Shown: positions 62,731-64,000 of the stretch, piece after piece
Position numbering within the stretch: position 1 is the stretch's first letter
Layout: every line of letters starts with the position of its first letter
Assembly: GCF_002014825.1 (NCBI RefSeq)
Contig: NZ_MUYU01000017.1
Location: forward strand, 1 to 64,000
Origin: Moraxella pluranimalium
GTDB lineage: Bacteria > Pseudomonadota > Gammaproteobacteria > Pseudomonadales > Moraxellaceae
DNA: 64,000 bases
Direction of reading: 5' to 3'
Notes under the pieces: model-generated
Seen by the model: the letters and a program-made list of their open reading frames with translations, nothing else
Databases searched by the model: none
What the model was told of the DNA's origin: nothing
Translations under genes and position numbers: made by a program

Positions 62731-64000
62731 ATGCGAAAATCAATTCAATGCACAAAAGTTACCTATGGTGTTGTTGCACTAGCCGTATCGATGGGGCTAA
62801 AACCTGCGTTGACTTATGCCAATCCATCACAGCCATCGCCATTGGTGCTACCTGCCATGACGCAGGGCGCAGGGTTTTATGAAGTGCATCGCAATGAGCA
62901 GATTGCCGCTTGGTCATTACGCCAAATCAACCGTGAGCTACCGCTCGTCACCGATCCATGGGTCAATCAGGTGCTGATGCAGCTATCTGGCGAGATGAAT
63001 GCCGTCGTGCGTACTCGTCAGCTGTATGCCACGCCATTGATTATGGATAAGAATATCAATGCCTTTGCTGTGCCGGGTGGCTTGATTGGTATGAATACAG
63101 GAACGATATTATCCGCTCAGGGACTAGATGAAGTGGCGAGCGTCATCGCGCATGAGATTGCGCATATCAGCCAAAAGCACTATGAGCACCGCATGGAGAA
63201 TAATAAGCGACTCATGGCACTACAGCTGGGTGGTCTGTTGGCGGCGATTGCTGCATCGGCAGCAGGGGGTGACGCAGCACTGCTTGCGATGGCAGGCTCA
63301 CAGACAGCAACCGCCGAAAATGCCGCCACGCACAGCCGTGAGCACGAAAAAGAAGCTGATCGTGTCGGTATGCAAATCTTGGTGCAGGCAGGCTATGATG
63401 CCTATGCGATGCCAAGATTTTTTGGGCGATTACAAAGACAGCTGAACATCAATCAAGCAAAAAATGCCTTTATGCCAAGCTTTATGCAGTCGCATCCCTT
63501 CACCGCCGAACGGCTCAGCGAAGCCAATGCCCGAGCAGCCAGCCATCCTGCACCTATGATGAGCGCCAAGCAAACCCAAGCCAAGCTATTTGACCGCTGG
63601 GTGTGGCGTATCAAATATCTCACTAATCAAACATCGCATACCGAGCTTGTCGCCAACGCCGCCCAAAGTGATGGCGCAAAGCTTGCTTTAGCGACTTATT
63701 TGGCAGACCGTCAGCGACATGACGAAGCCAAGCAAGTCTTTGATGGCGTAGCGTTTGACACCGCTGATACGCTTGTGTGCTTGACCAAATCGCACCTGTC
63801 ATTTGCCAAAAAAGACTATCAAAGCGCCATCGAGATACTCACGCCATGCCAAGCTATCTATCCCGAGCGCCGAGATTTACGCTTGGTGCTTGCCAATTAT
63901 CATATCCATCATGGCGATGGTCAAAAGGCAAATAGCCTACTCTCGCTACTCACCCAAGATGGTTCAAATGACCTAGTGGCGTGGCAATACGCCGCCCAAG
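62731..64000 (+). CDS. bepA: M48 metalloprotease with TPR-like C-terminus, BepA type (3' end outside window)
   Basis: The frame is open from the ATG at 62731 to the window end (423 residues seen). A signal peptide (VVALAVSMGLKPALTYA) exports it to the periplasm. The peptidase domain has the zinc motif HEIAH at residues 141-145 and the third ligand Glu208 in EKEADRVGMQILVQAGYDAYAMP. TPR-like helices follow (LALATYLADRQRHDEAKQVF onward). BepA of E. coli degrades or helps assemble the LPS transporter LptD at the outer membrane, and this domain order matches. Domain order fits BepA better than the membrane protease HtpX or LoiP, which lack the TPR part. Confidence 0.88.
   Translation, partial: MRKSIQCTKVTYGVVALAVSMGLKPALTYANPSQPSPLVLPAMTQGAGFYEVHRNEQIAAWSLRQINRELPLVTDPWVNQVLMQLSGEMNAVVRTRQLYATPLIMDKNINAFAVPGGLIGMNTGTILSAQGLDEVASVIAHEIAHISQKHYEHRMENNKRLMALQLGGLLAAIAASAAGGDAALLAMAGSQTATAENAATHSREHEKEADRVGMQILVQAGYDAYAMPRFFGRLQRQLNINQAKNAFMPSFMQSHPFTAERLSEANARAASHPAPMMSAKQTQAKLFDRWVWRIKYLTNQTSHTELVANAAQSDGAKLALATYLADRQRHDEAKQVFDGVAFDTADTLVCLTKSHLSFAKKDYQSAIEILTPCQAIYPERRDLRLVLANYHIHHGDGQKANSLLSLLTQDGSNDLVAWQYAAQ

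Noticed and set aside
1-64000. CRISPR array, tRNA or rRNA genes
   Set aside because: No regularly spaced repeats and no cloverleaf or conserved rRNA words were noticed in the gaps between genes. A covariance-model scan was not possible.

Overview
The window looks like a chromosomal segment of a Moraxellaceae bacterium, most likely Moraxella or a close relative. The protein-level character of uvrC, lysA-lptM, ackA-pta, etfBA, the pyrB plus inactive dihydroorotase pair, serB next to an Smp-type membrane protein, rpoH and bepA fits a moderate-GC gammaproteobacterium. This is a judgement from recognised families and gene order; no database search was possible. No rRNA, tRNA or CRISPR array was found.

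Left edge (1-1800): foreign, AT-rich DNA. It holds the end of an alpha/beta hydrolase, an imperfect inverted-repeat element of a kind I associate with Bacteroidetes gene cassettes, and the first codons of another gene. An IS30-family element (445-1473) with a dead transposase cuts that gene. The other end of the IS truncates a native surface lipoprotein gene and supplies its stop codon.

2.0-23 kb: housekeeping genes. These are yhbY, a DOMON-like protein, a secreted unknown, a DUF4442 protein, uvrC, lysA-lptM, ackA and pta (acetate/acetyl-CoA), a DMT transporter, etfBA, a small orphan gene flanked by imperfect direct repeats (14.8-15.7 kb), a phosphoesterase, a SPOUT methyltransferase, fbp, pyrB-pyrC', a nitronate monooxygenase-like enzyme and a GNAT enzyme.

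23-43 kb: nhaA, a TSUP permease, coaBC, two tandem fadD genes, rph, hemJ, bioB, an SCP2 protein, serB with a divergent smp-like gene, a small acidic protein, a YecA/YgfB protein, two UPF0145 proteins (one membrane-anchored), a DASS transporter with a possible attenuator in its leader, and valS.

43.4-46.2 kb: the most interesting locus. Between valS and a histone-deacetylase-like gene sits a three-gene operon with one-base stop/start overlaps. It encodes a MotA/ExbB-like channel protein with a long coiled-coil tail, a MotB/OmpA-like stator protein with the proton-site Asp, and an HNH nuclease. This is the zorA-zorB-zorE layout of a type II Zorya anti-phage system, in a compact and AT-rich form.

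46-64 kb: histone-deacetylase-like protein, YbjN protein, ccmAB, PhzF-like protein, nitrilase-like amidase, thiS, DUF423 protein, rpoH with a long acidic N-terminal extension, a TusA-like protein, a secreted unknown, a peptide ABC transporter (two tandem oppA genes, then oppBCDF), and the start of an M48 metalloprotease of BepA type that runs off the right edge.
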